From assembly GCF_016937655.1 (NCBI RefSeq), contig NZ_JAFHKL010000004.1, positions 186,001 to 250,000 of the forward strand: a stretch of DNA of 64,000 bases. Direction: 5' to 3'. The position numbers and the translations under genes were made by a program. Source of the stretch: Chromobacterium alkanivorans. GTDB taxonomy: Bacteria; Pseudomonadota; Gammaproteobacteria; Burkholderiales; Chromobacteriaceae. The notes under the pieces are model-generated. The model did not search any database and had not been told where the DNA came from. It saw only the letters and a list, made by a program, of their open reading frames with translations. This document shows, piece by piece, positions 18,002 through 27,858 of the stretch (position 1 is the stretch's first letter; the number at the start of each line of letters is the position of its first letter).

Positions 18002-18997
18002 ATGCATGAAGCGAGCATGAGCGCCCCCGTGCTGGCCATCACCACCGGCGAACCGGCCGGCGTCGGCCCGGACCTGGCGCTGCGGCTAACGGAAGCCGGG
18101 GTCGACGCCCGTTGCGTGCTGATCGGCGACAAGACCCTGTTGGCCGCGCGCGCGCGCCAGCTGGGCCTTGCGCTCTCGCTGCACGACTACGCGCCTGGCG
18201 CCCCGGCTCCGGCGGAAGGACTGGAAGTTTGCCATGTGCCGCTGGCGGCCCCCGCCGTCCCCGGACGGCTGGACCCGGCCAACGCCGGCTATGTACTGGC
18301 GACGCTGGACCGCGCCATCGACGGCTGTCTGGCCGGCGAGTTCGCCGCCATGGTGACCGCGCCGGTGCACAAGGGGGCAATCAACGACGGCGGCGTCGCC
18401 TTCTCCGGCCACACCGAATACCTGGCCGAACGCACGCGCACGCCCAAGGTGGTGATGATGCTGGCCGGCGGCGGCATGCGCGTGGCGCTGGCCACCACCC
18501 ACCTGCCGCTGCGCGAGGTCGCCGACGCCATCACCACGGACAGCCTGGAACAAGTCGTCCGCATCCTGCACGCGGACCTGCGCGCCAAGTTCGGCATTGC
18601 CGCGCCGCGAGTGCTGGTCGCTGGCCTGAACCCGCATGCGGGCGAAGGCGGCCACCTGGGCCGCGAGGAAATCGAAGTCATCGAACCTCTGCTGGAGCGG
18701 CTGCGCGGCGAGGGCATGGATCTGGTCGGGCCCTTGCCCGCCGACACTCTGTTCAATCCCGACAAGCTGCGGCATTGCGACGCGGTGCTGGCGATGTATC
18801 ACGACCAGGGCTTGCCGGTGCTCAAACACGCCAGCTTCGGCGCCGGCGTCAATATCACGCTGGGGCTGCCCATCGTCCGCACCTCGGTCGACCACGGCAC
18901 CGCGCTGGACCTGGCCGGCAGCGGCAGCGCCCACCCCGGCAGCCTGTTCGAGGCGGTGCAACTGGCGGCGCAACTCGCCGCCTCCGTTGCGGCCTGA
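18002..18997 (+). CDS. pdxA: 4-hydroxythreonine-4-phosphate dehydrogenase
   Basis: 331 residues (329 in E. coli). It oxidises 4-phosphohydroxy-L-threonine in the DXP-dependent route to pyridoxal phosphate. Metal and substrate histidines are visible in [23 protein letters not shown] and [11 protein letters not shown]. The start at 18002 follows surA by two bases; an internal ATG at 18017 is an alternative. The rsmA/ksgA gene that commonly follows pdxA is absent, since the next gene is convergent. Confidence 0.95.
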   Translation: MHEASMSAPVLAITTGEPAGVGPDLALRLTEAGVDARCVLIGDKTLLAARARQLGLALSLHDYAPGAPAPAEGLEVCHVPLAAPAVPGRLDPANAGYVLATLDRAIDGCLAGEFAAMVTAPVHKGAINDGGVAFSGHTEYLAERTRTPKVVMMLAGGGMRVALATTHLPLREVADAITTDSLEQVVRILHADLRAKFGIAAPRVLVAGLNPHAGEGGHLGREEIEVIEPLLERLRGEGMDLVGPLPADTLFNPDKLRHCDAVLAMYHDQGLPVLKHASFGAGVNITLGLPIVRTSVDHGTALDLAGSGSAHPGSLFEAVQLAAQLAASVAA

Positions 18998-18998
18998 C

Positions 18999-19505
18999 TC
19001 AGCGGACGATCACCTCGTCCGGCAATTCGTTGATGCCGGGACCGTCCCGACGCGGCGCATGCTCAACCAATAGCGCGTGTATGCGCCGCAAACCGGTTTC
19101 CAGGCCCGCCACCCGCCGGCGCTCAGCCATCGCGCTTCCGACTTCGGCGCAAATCTCCTCCCAGGCCCGCGGCGGCACCCGTCTATCGATGCCGCGATCG
19201 GCTACGATTTCGATGCGGCGCTCCGCCAGCAACACGTACACCAGCACCCCGGTGTTGTCCTCGGTGTCCCATACCCGTAGCAGGCCGAACCACTCCAGCG
19301 CCCGTTCGCGAGCGCTCATGCCGCGCCAGGCGTCGCGCCAGTCCAGCGCCGACTCCACCACGAAACGCAGCTGGCCGGCATGCTCGCGTTCCGAAGCCGC
19401 GATGCCTTGCTGCAAGCGCGCCAGTTCCGCGGCGGGAAATTGCCGCCGCGCCAACCAGCCGGTGCTGGCCAGGTGACGCAACGCTCTATGCCATGATTTC
19501 AACAT
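18999..19505 (-). CDS. TPM-domain protein, cytoplasmic-type
   Basis: 168 residues of the TPM (DUF477) family: AGQLRFVVESALDWRDAW, then LEWFGLLRVWDTEDNTGVLVYVLLAERRIEIVADRGIDRRVPP. There is no signal peptide or membrane segment, unlike the upstream paralogue. The start ATG (19505) overlaps the upstream stop as TGATG, which shows translational coupling. It is the last gene of a LemA-TPM-TPM operon. The biochemical role of these small TPM proteins is not established. Confidence 0.78.
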   Translation of the reverse strand: MLKSWHRALRHLASTGWLARRQFPAAELARLQQGIAASEREHAGQLRFVVESALDWRDAWRGMSARERALEWFGLLRVWDTEDNTGVLVYVLLAERRIEIVADRGIDRRVPPRAWEEICAEVGSAMAERRRVAGLETGLRRIHALLVEHAPRRDGPGINELPDEVIVR

Positions 19506-20332
19506 CACCAATCTCCCGAAGCGCCGCCGCCGCCAAAACCGCCTCCGCCGCCGGACCAGCCGCCGCCTCCGCGGCTACCGCCCCAGCCGCCGCCTCCGCC
19601 GCCGAACGACACCCCGTGGGAACCGATCACCAGGCAAAGCAGCGCCGCCACCGCCCCGGCCAGCAAGGCGAACACGACGCCTGCGCCCAGCAACAAGGCC
19701 GCGACGACGCCCAGGCAGCCCATGATGAAGCTGCCGATCAGCCGCCCGAACAGACGGCTGACCACGCCGGCGCCGAACAAGACCGCGAACGCCAGCGCCG
19801 GCCAGCTGTCTTCCCAGCCCTGCTGCTGAGTCTGCGCCGGCGGCGGCAGTTTCTCGCCGTCGATCAGGCCCTCCAGCTGTTCAAGCGCCGCCTGGATGCC
19901 CTGGAAGCGCAAGCCCTGCTTGAACAGCGGCCGCAGCGTGTCCTGCAGGATGCGCTTGGCGTAGATATCGGGAATCGCGCCCTCCAGGCCGCGCCCCACC
20001 AGCAGCTGGCTCTTGCGCTGGTCCGCCACAATCAATAGCAGCACGCCGTCGTCCACCCCCTTGCGGCCCAGCTTCCAGGCGTCCATCACCCGGGTGCCGT
20101 AATCAAACGGCGTCTCCGGCTCGACCGAAGGCACGATCAGCACCGCCAGCTGGCTGCCCTTGTGCTGATGAAACGCCAATAATTGCCGTTCCAATTGCCC
20201 GCGCTCGTCCGTCGATAAAAAGCCGGCCAGGTCCACCACCGGCGAACTGGCCGGCGGCACCGCCAGCTCCGCCCGCGCCAATTGTGCGCACAGCAGCAGT
20301 GCAATACCCAAGCAACGCCATAGCGCCGTCAT
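19505..20332 (-). CDS. TPM-domain membrane protein (YgcG type) with Gly-rich tail
   Basis: 275 residues. A signal peptide (CLGIALLLCAQLARA) precedes a TPM domain with VVDLAGFLSTDERGQLERQL and the GVDDGVLLLIVADQRKSQLLVGRGLEGAIPD signature. Then come two or three membrane segments (about residues 180-240) and a Gly/Ser/Trp-rich tail (GGGGGGWGGSRGGGG). The tail should project from the membrane and is a hallmark of this family. Starts two bases after lemA. The family is often annotated as a putative phosphatase or photosystem-maintenance domain; function in this host is unknown. Confidence 0.82.
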   Translation of the reverse strand: MTALWRCLGIALLLCAQLARAELAVPPASSPVVDLAGFLSTDERGQLERQLLAFHQHKGSQLAVLIVPSVEPETPFDYGTRVMDAWKLGRKGVDDGVLLLIVADQRKSQLLVGRGLEGAIPDIYAKRILQDTLRPLFKQGLRFQGIQAALEQLEGLIDGEKLPPPAQTQQQGWEDSWPALAFAVLFGAGVVSRLFGRLIGSFIMGCLGVVAALLLGAGVVFALLAGAVAALLCLVIGSHGVSFGGGGGGWGGSRGGGGWSGGGGGFGGGGASGDW

Positions 20333-20333
20333 C

Positions 20334-20939
20334 TTATTTGCTCGCCTCCGGCTCGCCGAAGCTGACCTGCGGCGCGGCGGAGATGGCCTTCTCGTTCTCC
20401 ACCGTGAAATTCGGCCGGGTCTTCAGGCTGAACATCATCGCGGTCAGATTGTTGGGAAAGGTGCGCACCGTGCTGTTGTAAGCCTGCACCGAATCGATAT
20501 AACGCTTGCGCGCCAGCGCGATGCGGTTCTCGGTGCCCTCCAACTGCGCCTGCAGGTCGCGGAAGGATTGATCCGCCTTCAGCTGCGGATAGTTCTCCGA
20601 CACCACCAGCAGGCGGGACAGCGCCGAACCCAGCTGATTCTGCGCCGCGGCGAAGTCATTGAGCTTTTTCTCGTCGGTCGCCGTCGCCGGATCCATCTGG
20701 ATGCTGCCCACCCGCGCTCGCGCGGCGGTCACTTGAGTCAGCACTTCTTTTTCATGCTTGGCGTAGCCCTGCACCGTCTTGACCAGATTGGGGATCAGAT
20801 CCGCGCGCCGCTGGTATTGGTTGATCACCTCGGACCAGGCCGCGTTGGCCGCCTCGTCCTGGGTCTGCATCGCGTTGTAACCGCAGCCGCTCAGCGACGC
20901 CGCCAACAACAAAGCCATCGCCCACTTCTTCCACATCAT
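20334..20939 (-). CDS. lemA: LemA family lipoprotein
   Basis: 201 residues. A signal peptide ends in a lipobox (SLSGC, then GYNAMQTQDE), so the mature protein is probably lipid-anchored. The LemA domain follows: WSEVINQYQRRADLIPNLVKTVQGYAKHE and later NRIALARKRYIDSVQAYN, with the helical pattern of the family. The start at 20939 is preceded by GGAG at six bases. It heads a LemA-TPM-TPM operon, a widespread combination whose joint function is not known. Confidence 0.88.
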   Translation of the reverse strand: MMWKKWAMALLLAASLSGCGYNAMQTQDEAANAAWSEVINQYQRRADLIPNLVKTVQGYAKHEKEVLTQVTAARARVGSIQMDPATATDEKKLNDFAAAQNQLGSALSRLLVVSENYPQLKADQSFRDLQAQLEGTENRIALARKRYIDSVQAYNSTVRTFPNNLTAMMFSLKTRPNFTVENEKAISAAPQVSFGEPEASK

Positions 20940-21253
20940 CCTGTTCTCCATTCCCGTCCTGCCCGCGCCATCCAAACGGGCGCAGCGCACCCAAGCCTCA
21001 GTTTACCCATAAAACGCATAAAATCAGCAGCTTTCGCCCCGTAAACGGAATAGCGCACAGCATTCCTTCTCCCGCGCAGCCAGACCGCGGAAAACGGCGC
21101 GCCCCGCCCCCCGCCATCCCTGCCCAACAATATACAATCCGCGCCAATATCTTGAAGTAAAGAGGGAAATCCCTAGTGAATGCGGGTTTTTCGCAACGCA
21201 ACAATTGGGCTACACTGGTGGACGTTTTTCCAATAATGACAGCTGCACGGACA
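20940..21253 (+). other. divergent intergenic region of lemA and the FAD oxidoreductase gene
   Basis: A 314-base stretch with no supported gene. A TATACAAT-like -10 candidate lies near 21130 for the plus-strand gene. I see no operator, repeat or RNA structure worth naming. Confidence 0.5.
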
Positions 21254-24200
21254 ATGACCACCACCACCCAAGCCCGTGTGCGGGAGATCCCGTACAACTA
21301 CACCTCGTATTCCGATCGCGAGATCTTCATCCGCCTGCTGGGCGCGCCGATGTGGAAACTGCTGGAGGAGCTGCGCGCCGAACGCAAGACCGGCCGCTCC
21401 GCCCGCATGCTGTTCGAAGTGCTGGGCGATATCTGGGTGGTGGACCGCAACCCCTATCTGGTCGACGACCTGCTGGACAATCCCAAGCGGCTGGCGGCCT
21501 TGGTGGACGCGATGCGCCACCGGCTGGCCGAAGTGGAGAAACGCCGCGAAGGCAACGACAAGGTGGGCAAGATGCTGACCGCGGCGCGCGCCGCGGTCGA
21601 ACGCTTCGCCGAGCAATTCGAAGACACTCGCGAGCTGCGCGCCAAGATCCTGAAAAAACTGTCGCGGCTGACCCGCCGCGACAATATCCAGTTCGACGGC
21701 CTGTCCCGCGTCGCCCACGTCACCGACGCCACCGACTGGCGCGTCGAATATCCGTTCGTGGTGCTGAGCCCGGACGGCGAGGCCGAAATCGCGCCCCTGG
21801 TGCGCGCCTGTATCGAGCTGGGCCTGACCATCATCCCGCGCGGCGGCGGCACCGGCTACACCGGCGGCGCGGTGCCGCTGGACCGCATGAGCGCGGTCAT
21901 CAACACTGAGAAGCTGGACCGCCACCTCGGCGTCGAACAGGTCGAACTGCCTGGTCTGGACGGCCCTCGCGCCACCATACAATGCGGCGCCGGCGTGGTC
22001 ACCGCCCGCGTCGCCGAAGCCGCGGCCGCCTCCGGCCTGGTGTTCGCGGTGGACCCCACCTCGGCGGAGGCCTCCTGTATCGGCGGCAATATCGCGATGA
22101 ACGCCGGCGGCAAGAAAGCCGTGCTGTGGGGCACCACGCTGGACAACCTCGCCAGCTGGAAAATGGTGGACGCCAACGGCCAATGGCAGTTCATCGAACG
22201 CCTGGGCCACAACTACGGCAAGATCCACGATGTCGACGTCGCCCGCTTCCGCGTCAGCCAGCTCAAGGACGACGGCCAGACCGTCGTCTCCAGCCGTCAG
22301 CTGGACATCCCCGGCAGCGCCTTCCGCAAAGTGGGCCTGGGCAAGGACGTCACCGACAAATTCCTGGCCGGCTTGCCCGGCGTGCAGAAGGAAGGCTGCG
22401 ACGGCATCATCACCAGCGCCCGCTTCGTGCTGCACCGCATGCCCAAGCACATCCGCACCGTCTGTCTGGAGTTCTTCGGCACCGTGGCAGAAGCCACGCC
22501 GGCCATCGTCGAAATCACCGATCTGTTCAAACCCGGCGGCGCCGCGCTCGCCGCCGGCGTGCAGCTGGCCGGTCTCGAGCACCTGGACTGGCGCTATGTG
22601 CGCGCGGTGTCCTATGTGACCAAGGCCAAGAGCAAGGGCCGACCCAAGATGGTGCTGATCGCCGATCTGGTGTCCGATCACGAGGACGCGGCGGCGGAAG
22701 CCGCCAGCCAGGTGGTGAGGCTGGCCAACGCGCGCCACGGCGAGGGCTTCATCGCCATCACCCCGGAAACGCGCAAGCGCTTCTGGCTGGACCGCAGCCG
22801 CACCGCCGCCATCGCCAAGCACACCAACGCCTTCAAGATCAACGAAGACGTGGTGATCCCGCTGCCGCGGCTGGGCGACTACAGCGACGGCATCGAGCGC
22901 ATCAATATCGAACTGTCGATCCAGAACAAGCTGCGCCTGCTCGACACCCTGACCGAGTATTTCCACGGCCGGCTGCCGGTGGACAAGCTGGACACCAATC
23001 TGCCGTCGGAAGAACTGATCGGCGACCGCCGCGCCTCGGCGCTGTCCCAGCTCGCCATCACCCGCGACCGCTGGCAATGGCTGTTGGAACACCTTGACCG
23101 ACCCTTCCACGAATACCGCGAGCGTTGGCCGAACGCGCCGCTGGAAGACGCCGCCGCCGCGCCGGACAGCGTGTTCCACGCGCTGCGCGACCTGGTCGTG
23201 CGCGTCAGCTGGAAGCGCGAAATGCAGGCCGAGCTGGAACAACTGTTCTCCGGCAACACCGACGGCCCCATCCTGGCCGCCATCCGCGCCATCCAGCAGA
23301 AAGTGCTGCGCAGCCGCGTGTTCGTCGCGCTGCACATGCACGCCGGCGACGGCAACGTCCACACCAACCTGCCGGTCAACTCCGACGACTACGAGATGCT
23401 GCAGAGCGCTCACAAGGCGGTGGAGCGCATCATGGCGCTGGCGCGCGCGCTGGGCGGCGTGATTTCCGGCGAGCACGGCATCGGCATCACCAAGCTGGAA
23501 TTCCTCAGCGAGGAAGAAATCGCCCCGTTCCGCGCCTACAAGCAACAAGTGGACCCCAACGGCCACTTCAACCGCGGCAAGCTGCTGCCCGGCGCCGACC
23601 TGGCCATGGCCTACACCCCGTCCTTCTCGCTGCTGGGTGCGGAATCGCTGATTCTGGAGCAGTCCGACATCGGCGCCATCAGCGACTCGATCAAGGACTG
23701 CCTGCGCTGCGGCAAATGCAAGCCGGTGTGTTCCACCCACGTGCCGCGCGCCAATCTGCTGTACTCGCCGCGCAATAAGATTCTCGGCGTCGGCCTGCTG
23801 ACCGAGGCCTTCCTCTACGAAGAACAGACCCGCCGCGGCGTCAGCCTCAAGCACTTCGAGGAATTGTCCGACGTCGCCGACCACTGCACGGTCTGCCACC
23901 GCTGCGTCAAGCCCTGCCCGGTCAAGATCGACTTCGGCGACGTCTCGGTGGCGATGCGCAACTTCCTGCGCAAGACCGGCAATAAAAGCTTCAACCCCGG
24001 CACCGCCGTCGGCATGGCCTTCCTCACCGCCAAGGACCCGGCCACCATCAAGGCCTTGCGCACCGGCCTGGTCGGCGTCGCCTACAAGGCGCAGCGGCTG
24101 GGCAACGCGGTGGGCAAACGGCTGGGCCTGATCGGCTCCCAGACCCGGCAGCCGCCGGCCACCGTCGGCAAGGCTCCAGTCAAGGAGCAGGTGATCCACT

Positions 24201-25105
24201 TCATCAACAAGCCCATGCCCGGCGGCCTGCCCAAGAAAACCGCGCGCGCGCTGCTGGACGTGGAAGACGCCAGCATCGTGCCCATCATCCGCAATCCCAA
24301 GCTGTCGGAAGACGCGGAAGCGGTGTTCTACTTCCCCGGCTGCGGCTCGGAACGCCTGTTCAGCCAGGTCGGCCTCGCCACCCAGGCCATGCTGTGGCAT
24401 GTCGGCGCGCAGACGGTGCTGCCGCCCGGCTATCTGTGCTGCGGCTATCCGCAGACCAGCGCCGGCTATCAGGACAAGGGCGACGCCATCACCACCGAGA
24501 ACCGGGTGCTGTTCCACCGCGTGGCCACCACGCTCAACTACCTGGACATCAAGACCGTGGTGGTCAGCTGCGGCACCTGCTACGACCAATTGTCGCAATA
24601 CCGCTTCGAGGACATTTTCCCCGGCTGCCGCATCATCGACATCCACGAATACCTGATGGAAAAAGGCGTCAAGCTGGAAGGCGTCGGCGGCCAGCAATAC
24701 CTGTATCACGACCCCTGCCATACGCCGATGAAGGCCTACCAGCCGATGAAGGTGGTCAACGAGCTCTTGGGCGGCGGCGTGGCGCTGTCGGACCGCTGCT
24801 GCGGCGAATCCGGCACCTTCGCCGCCAGCCGGCCGGACATCGCCACCCAGGTGCGCTCGCGCAAGGAAGAGGAAATCAACAAGAACCTGCAGGCCCTGAC
24901 CGGCGGCGCCAAACCGGCCCAGCCGGTGAAGATCCTGACCTCCTGCCCGTCCTGCCTGCAAGGCCTGTCGCGCTACAGTCCGGACACCGGCACCGAGGCG
25001 GACTACATCGTGGTGGAAATCGCCAAGCACGTGCTGGGTCCCAACTGGTTGAAGCAGTACGTGGACCAGGCGCGCGACGGCGGCATTGAGCGCGTGCTGC
25101 TGTAA
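21254..25105 (+). CDS. giant FAD/Fe-S oxidoreductase (DUF3683, D-2-hydroxyacid dehydrogenase type)
   Basis: 1284 residues combining, in order: an N-terminal DUF3683-like segment ([18 protein letters not shown]), an FAD-binding PCMH domain ([17 protein letters not shown]), an FAD-oxidase C-terminal domain ([25 protein letters not shown]), a ferredoxin pair ([24 protein letters not shown]), and two CCG cysteine-rich domains (PGCGSERLF...CCGYP; HDPCH...CCGESG). This is the GlcD plus GlcF or LldE layout in a single chain, so it should oxidise a 2-hydroxyacid such as D-lactate or glycolate and pass electrons to quinone. The substrate is unproven. The frame is open upstream to 21176; I chose the ATG at 21254. 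Confidence 0.88.
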   Translation: MTTTTQARVREIPYNYTSYSDREIFIRLLGAPMWKLLEELRAERKTGRSARMLFEVLGDIWVVDRNPYLVDDLLDNPKRLAALVDAMRHRLAEVEKRREGNDKVGKMLTAARAAVERFAEQFEDTRELRAKILKKLSRLTRRDNIQFDGLSRVAHVTDATDWRVEYPFVVLSPDGEAEIAPLVRACIELGLTIIPRGGGTGYTGGAVPLDRMSAVINTEKLDRHLGVEQVELPGLDGPRATIQCGAGVVTARVAEAAAASGLVFAVDPTSAEASCIGGNIAMNAGGKKAVLWGTTLDNLASWKMVDANGQWQFIERLGHNYGKIHDVDVARFRVSQLKDDGQTVVSSRQLDIPGSAFRKVGLGKDVTDKFLAGLPGVQKEGCDGIITSARFVLHRMPKHIRTVCLEFFGTVAEATPAIVEITDLFKPGGAALAAGVQLAGLEHLDWRYVRAVSYVTKAKSKGRPKMVLIADLVSDHEDAAAEAASQVVRLANARHGEGFIAITPETRKRFWLDRSRTAAIAKHTNAFKINEDVVIPLPRLGDYSDGIERINIELSIQNKLRLLDTLTEYFHGRLPVDKLDTNLPSEELIGDRRASALSQLAITRDRWQWLLEHLDRPFHEYRERWPNAPLEDAAAAPDSVFHALRDLVVRVSWKREMQAELEQLFSGNTDGPILAAIRAIQQKVLRSRVFVALHMHAGDGNVHTNLPVNSDDYEMLQSAHKAVERIMALARALGGVISGEHGIGITKLEFLSEEEIAPFRAYKQQVDPNGHFNRGKLLPGADLAMAYTPSFSLLGAESLILEQSDIGAISDSIKDCLRCGKCKPVCSTHVPRANLLYSPRNKILGVGLLTEAFLYEEQTRRGVSLKHFEELSDVADHCTVCHRCVKPCPVKIDFGDVSVAMRNFLRKTGNKSFNPGTAVGMAFLTAKDPATIKALRTGLVGVAYKAQRLGNAVGKRLGLIGSQTRQPPATVGKAPVKEQVIHFINKPMPGGLPKKTARALLDVEDASIVPIIRNPKLSEDAEAVFYFPGCGSERLFSQVGLATQAMLWHVGAQTVLPPGYLCCGYPQTSAGYQDKGDAITTENRVLFHRVATTLNYLDIKTVVVSCGTCYDQLSQYRFEDIFPGCRIIDIHEYLMEKGVKLEGVGGQQYLYHDPCHTPMKAYQPMKVVNELLGGGVALSDRCCGESGTFAASRPDIATQVRSRKEEEINKNLQALTGGAKPAQPVKILTSCPSCLQGLSRYSPDTGTEADYIVVEIAKHVLGPNWLKQYVDQARDGGIERVLL

Positions 25106-25123
25106 GTTGAAGAAGGACAATCC

Positions 25124-25672
25124 ATGGGCAACAAAGCGCTGATCATCATCGACGTTCAATACGGCCTGATCGAAGGCCAGCCGCGCGCCGGCCGCGCCGA
25201 CGCCGTGCTGGCCAACCTCAACCGCGCCATCGCGCTGGCGCGCCGCCAAGACATGCCGGTGATCTTCATCCAGCACGACAGCGGCCCCGGCAGCGATCTG
25301 GCGCGCGACTGCGACGACTGGCGGCTGCATCCGGCGCTGGCGCGCGAGGATGGCGACGTCGTGGTGCACAAGCGCTTCAGCGACAGCTTCCAGCACACCA
25401 CCTTGAGCGCCTTGTTGCGAGACGGCGAGATTGAGGAACTGTGGCTGGCCGGCTCCGCCACCGAGTTCTGCGTGGACAGCACGCTGCGCTCAGCGATGTC
25501 GCAGGAATACGCCGTCACCCTGATCGCCGACGCCCATAACTGCAAGCCGCGGCCGCGGCTGAGCGCGGAACAGGTGATCGATCACTTCAACTGGGTCTGG
25601 TCCAATCTGGACGAGACGCCCAAGCCCTTGCGGGTGCGCGGCATCGCCGAACTGGAAAACGGCGCGGCTTAA
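25124..25672 (+). CDS. isochorismatase-family cysteine hydrolase
   Basis: 182 residues. The catalytic triad of the family is visible: Asp in ALIIIDVQ, Lys in VVHKRFSDSF, Cys in ATEFCVDST, with the cis-peptide region preceding the Cys. Family members hydrolyse isochorismate, nicotinamide, ureidoacrylate or N-carbamoyl compounds, and specificity cannot be assigned here. It follows the FAD oxidoreductase gene by 18 bases with AAGGA upstream of the ATG, so the two are likely co-transcribed. It ends at a bidirectional terminator facing the chitinase gene. Confidence 0.85.
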   Translation: MGNKALIIIDVQYGLIEGQPRAGRADAVLANLNRAIALARRQDMPVIFIQHDSGPGSDLARDCDDWRLHPALAREDGDVVVHKRFSDSFQHTTLSALLRDGEIEELWLAGSATEFCVDSTLRSAMSQEYAVTLIADAHNCKPRPRLSAEQVIDHFNWVWSNLDETPKPLRVRGIAELENGAA

Positions 25673-25676
25673 ACAA

Positions 25677-25702
25677 AAACCGCCGGGCATGCCCGGCGGT
25701 TT
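25677..25702 (+). terminator. bidirectional terminator between the hydrolase and chitinase genes
   Basis: AAACCGCCGGGC (25677-25688), AT, GCCCGGCGGTTT (25691-25702), flanked by A and T runs. It can end both convergent transcripts. Confidence 0.88.
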
Positions 25703-25720
25703 CTCTTGCCTGCTTCCGTC

Positions 25721-27331
25721 TTACTTCAGCGGCGAAGCCACCGAGGCCTTGGCCGCCGCCTTCTTCTTGGCCGCGGCGGCGTCCTGACGCACTTCGCTGG
25801 TGGTCTTCAACAAGGTGCCCTGGGCATCGTCGCCGTCCAGAGACCAGCTGAACACCCCGCCCAGCTGCTGCTGGCGCACGTAATCCAACTTGGTGCGGAT
25901 GGTGGCCGGGTCGTCGTAGCTCCAGAACTCGTTGCCGTCGTAGGTCCACAGCTGTTTGCTGACCGGATGCACGAACTGCTTGGCGGAACGGGTCTTCAGC
26001 ACCTTGTAGTCCTCGATGCCTGCCTCGTAAGTGCCCTTGCCCGCGCCGGTGGCCACCTGGTACAAGCCGTCGGCCTTGGGCCCGGCGGCCACGCCGGTCC
26101 AGCCGCGGCCATAGAACGGAATGCCCACGTTCAGCTTGGCCTTGGGCACGCCGGCGGTGACCAGGGTCTGGATCGAGTCATTGACGTTGTAGTAGACGCG
26201 ATCGCCCGTCACCGGCGCGGCCGGGTCGCGGAACAGATTGGACTGGAAGTTGGTCGGCCCCTTGGCGTCCCAACCGCCGTTGAAGTCGTAAGTCATCACA
26301 TTGATCCAGTCCATATAGGCCGCGTACTTGGCCGGCTCGGTCTGGCGGATCTTGTCGACGCCGGAGCCAATCGCCGCGGTCAGGTAGTAGCGGCGCTTGT
26401 TCTGCGCGGTCAGCGCGTCCAGCTGGCTGCGGAACTCCGCCATCAGCAAGGTGAAGTTCTGCTTGTCGTTGGGATCCACGCTATTGCTCGGCAGGCCGCC
26501 GCCGCCCGGGTATTCCCAGTCGATGTCGATGCCGTCGAACACTCCCTTGGCCGCGCCGGCGCCGCCGGCGTTCTCGCCCACCGGCAGATTGCCTTTCAGA
26601 TACAGATCGATGCAGGACGCCACCATGGTCTTGCGGCCGGCGTCGGTAGCGGCGAACTTGCCGAAATTCTTCGACCAGGTCCAGCCGCCCAGCGAAATCA
26701 GCACTTTCAGCGAGGGATTGGCCAGCTTCAGCTTGCGCAGCTGATTGAAGTTGCCGCGCAGCGGGTCGCTCCAGCTGTCGGCCTTGCCGTCCACCGACTC
26801 ATTGGCGCCGAAGGATTTCTGGTAATCGGCCCAGGCGTCGCCGCCGTCGCCGTTGCCGTTCTCGGCGCGGGTCACCATGCCGCATTTGCCGTCGGCGTAG
26901 ACGTTGCCGAAGGCGTAATTCAGGAAGGTCAGCTTCTTGTCGCCGCCGGCGTCCACCAGATTGCGCAGCTTGTAATTGCGGCCGTAAATGCTCCATTGCG
27001 CGAAATAGGAGCCGACATGGCGGCCCACGGTCGGCGTCGGTTCCGGCGGCACGCCGGTGCCCGGGCCTGGGCCCGGATCGCCGCCGCCCGGCGTGCATTC
27101 GCTGGCCGGCCGCTCTTCCCACGGCCCCCATTGATCCGCGCCCGGCTGATTGTTCTGCGTCCACCACTTCGCGCGCCAGGTCTTGTTGGCGTACAAAGCG
27201 TAGTCGCCGCCGTTATAGGTCTGCGCGTTGCTCCACGCGTTGCAGGCCGGCGCGGCAAACGCCGCCGCGCTGCTCAACAACAAGCCAGCCCCCCCAAACA
27301 GCGCCGACAACGTCAACGAAAGTTTCGACAT
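25721..27331 (-). CDS. secreted GH18 chitinase with N-terminal chitin-binding domain
   Basis: 536 residues. A signal peptide (about residues 1-26, ending AAAFA) is followed by a CBM5/12-type chitin-binding domain (CNAWSNAQTYNGGDYALYANKTWRAKWW, WGPW), a Gly/Pro linker (GGGDPGPGPGTG) and a glycoside hydrolase 18 catalytic domain with SLGGWTWS and the catalytic DxDxE in FDGIDIDWEYPG. It ends in an Ala/Lys-rich tail. It should hydrolyse chitin outside the cell. The start at 27331 follows GAGGAGG at five bases. In Chromobacterium chitinases are quorum-controlled; an imperfect box upstream is reported separately. Confidence 0.95.
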   Translation of the reverse strand: MSKLSLTLSALFGGAGLLLSSAAAFAAPACNAWSNAQTYNGGDYALYANKTWRAKWWTQNNQPGADQWGPWEERPASECTPGGGDPGPGPGTGVPPEPTPTVGRHVGSYFAQWSIYGRNYKLRNLVDAGGDKKLTFLNYAFGNVYADGKCGMVTRAENGNGDGGDAWADYQKSFGANESVDGKADSWSDPLRGNFNQLRKLKLANPSLKVLISLGGWTWSKNFGKFAATDAGRKTMVASCIDLYLKGNLPVGENAGGAGAAKGVFDGIDIDWEYPGGGGLPSNSVDPNDKQNFTLLMAEFRSQLDALTAQNKRRYYLTAAIGSGVDKIRQTEPAKYAAYMDWINVMTYDFNGGWDAKGPTNFQSNLFRDPAAPVTGDRVYYNVNDSIQTLVTAGVPKAKLNVGIPFYGRGWTGVAAGPKADGLYQVATGAGKGTYEAGIEDYKVLKTRSAKQFVHPVSKQLWTYDGNEFWSYDDPATIRTKLDYVRQQQLGGVFSWSLDGDDAQGTLLKTTSEVRQDAAAAKKKAAAKASVASPLK

Positions 27332-27858
27332 TCGGACCTCCTCAATTCTGTCAGTGATCACGGCAGCGTCATGCTGTCCCCGCTGCAGCACCGCAAGCCG
27401 GCGTTTTAGTTCGGACATGTGGTATTACAGTGGTATCAGATTCGAGCAATCACTCCATCGCTGCCAACCCAAATTTCACCAACCTGTCCTTAATAACAGT
27501 TAAAACAGGTCAAAAGGATTGCCTTACGTCGACATCGACGCGACGAATGCTCAAAAGTGCTGAAAAAATCAGATATGCATGGATTTGGCGGAATTTATCG
27601 CAAGAAAAGCGGAGAAAACGACGTAAACAGCGCATTTGGCGCTGGCGGTTTCCTGAGGGAGACAAGCAGCCAAATGCTGTAGCAATGCCTGTTGGCAATT
27701 GGAGACAATGCTTCACAACAAAAGCATGGGCTTCACAAAACCATGCCACTACAAAACCATTGCGTTTTCAATCACCGCTCAAACACAAGCCGCGCCCGGC
27801 CCAAAACGCGAAAAGGAGGCCGTAGCCTCCTTCCGATACCCTGCCTGTAGCCGCAGAA
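27332..27858 (-). other. 527-base region between the chitinase and Asr-like genes
   Basis: Lower in GC than the flanking genes and with no supported coding frame. It holds the chitinase promoter region, an imperfect inverted repeat TGCTG-N9-CAGCA at 27372-27390, a short direct repeat GCTTCACAA (near 27710 and 27730), and the minus-strand terminator at 27813-27832. Short frames in it have atypical composition and no ribosome sites. Confidence 0.5.
27813..27832 (-). terminator. terminator of the Asr-like gene
   Basis: AAGGAGGC (27813-27820), CGTA loop, GCCTCCTT (27825-27832). On the minus strand the stem ends in four Ts. It lies 26 bases after the stop codon. Confidence 0.75.

Noticed and set aside
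21173-25396. 1407-residue minus-strand frame opposite the FAD oxidoreductase gene
   Set aside because: Composition is His/Gln/Gly/Ala-biased, typical of an antisense shadow in high-GC DNA. The plus strand shows all flavoprotein and Fe-S motifs.
27430-27825. 131-residue frame between the chitinase and Asr-like genes
   Set aside because: No ribosome site, no homology, unlike codon use, and it overlaps the terminator of the Asr-like gene.
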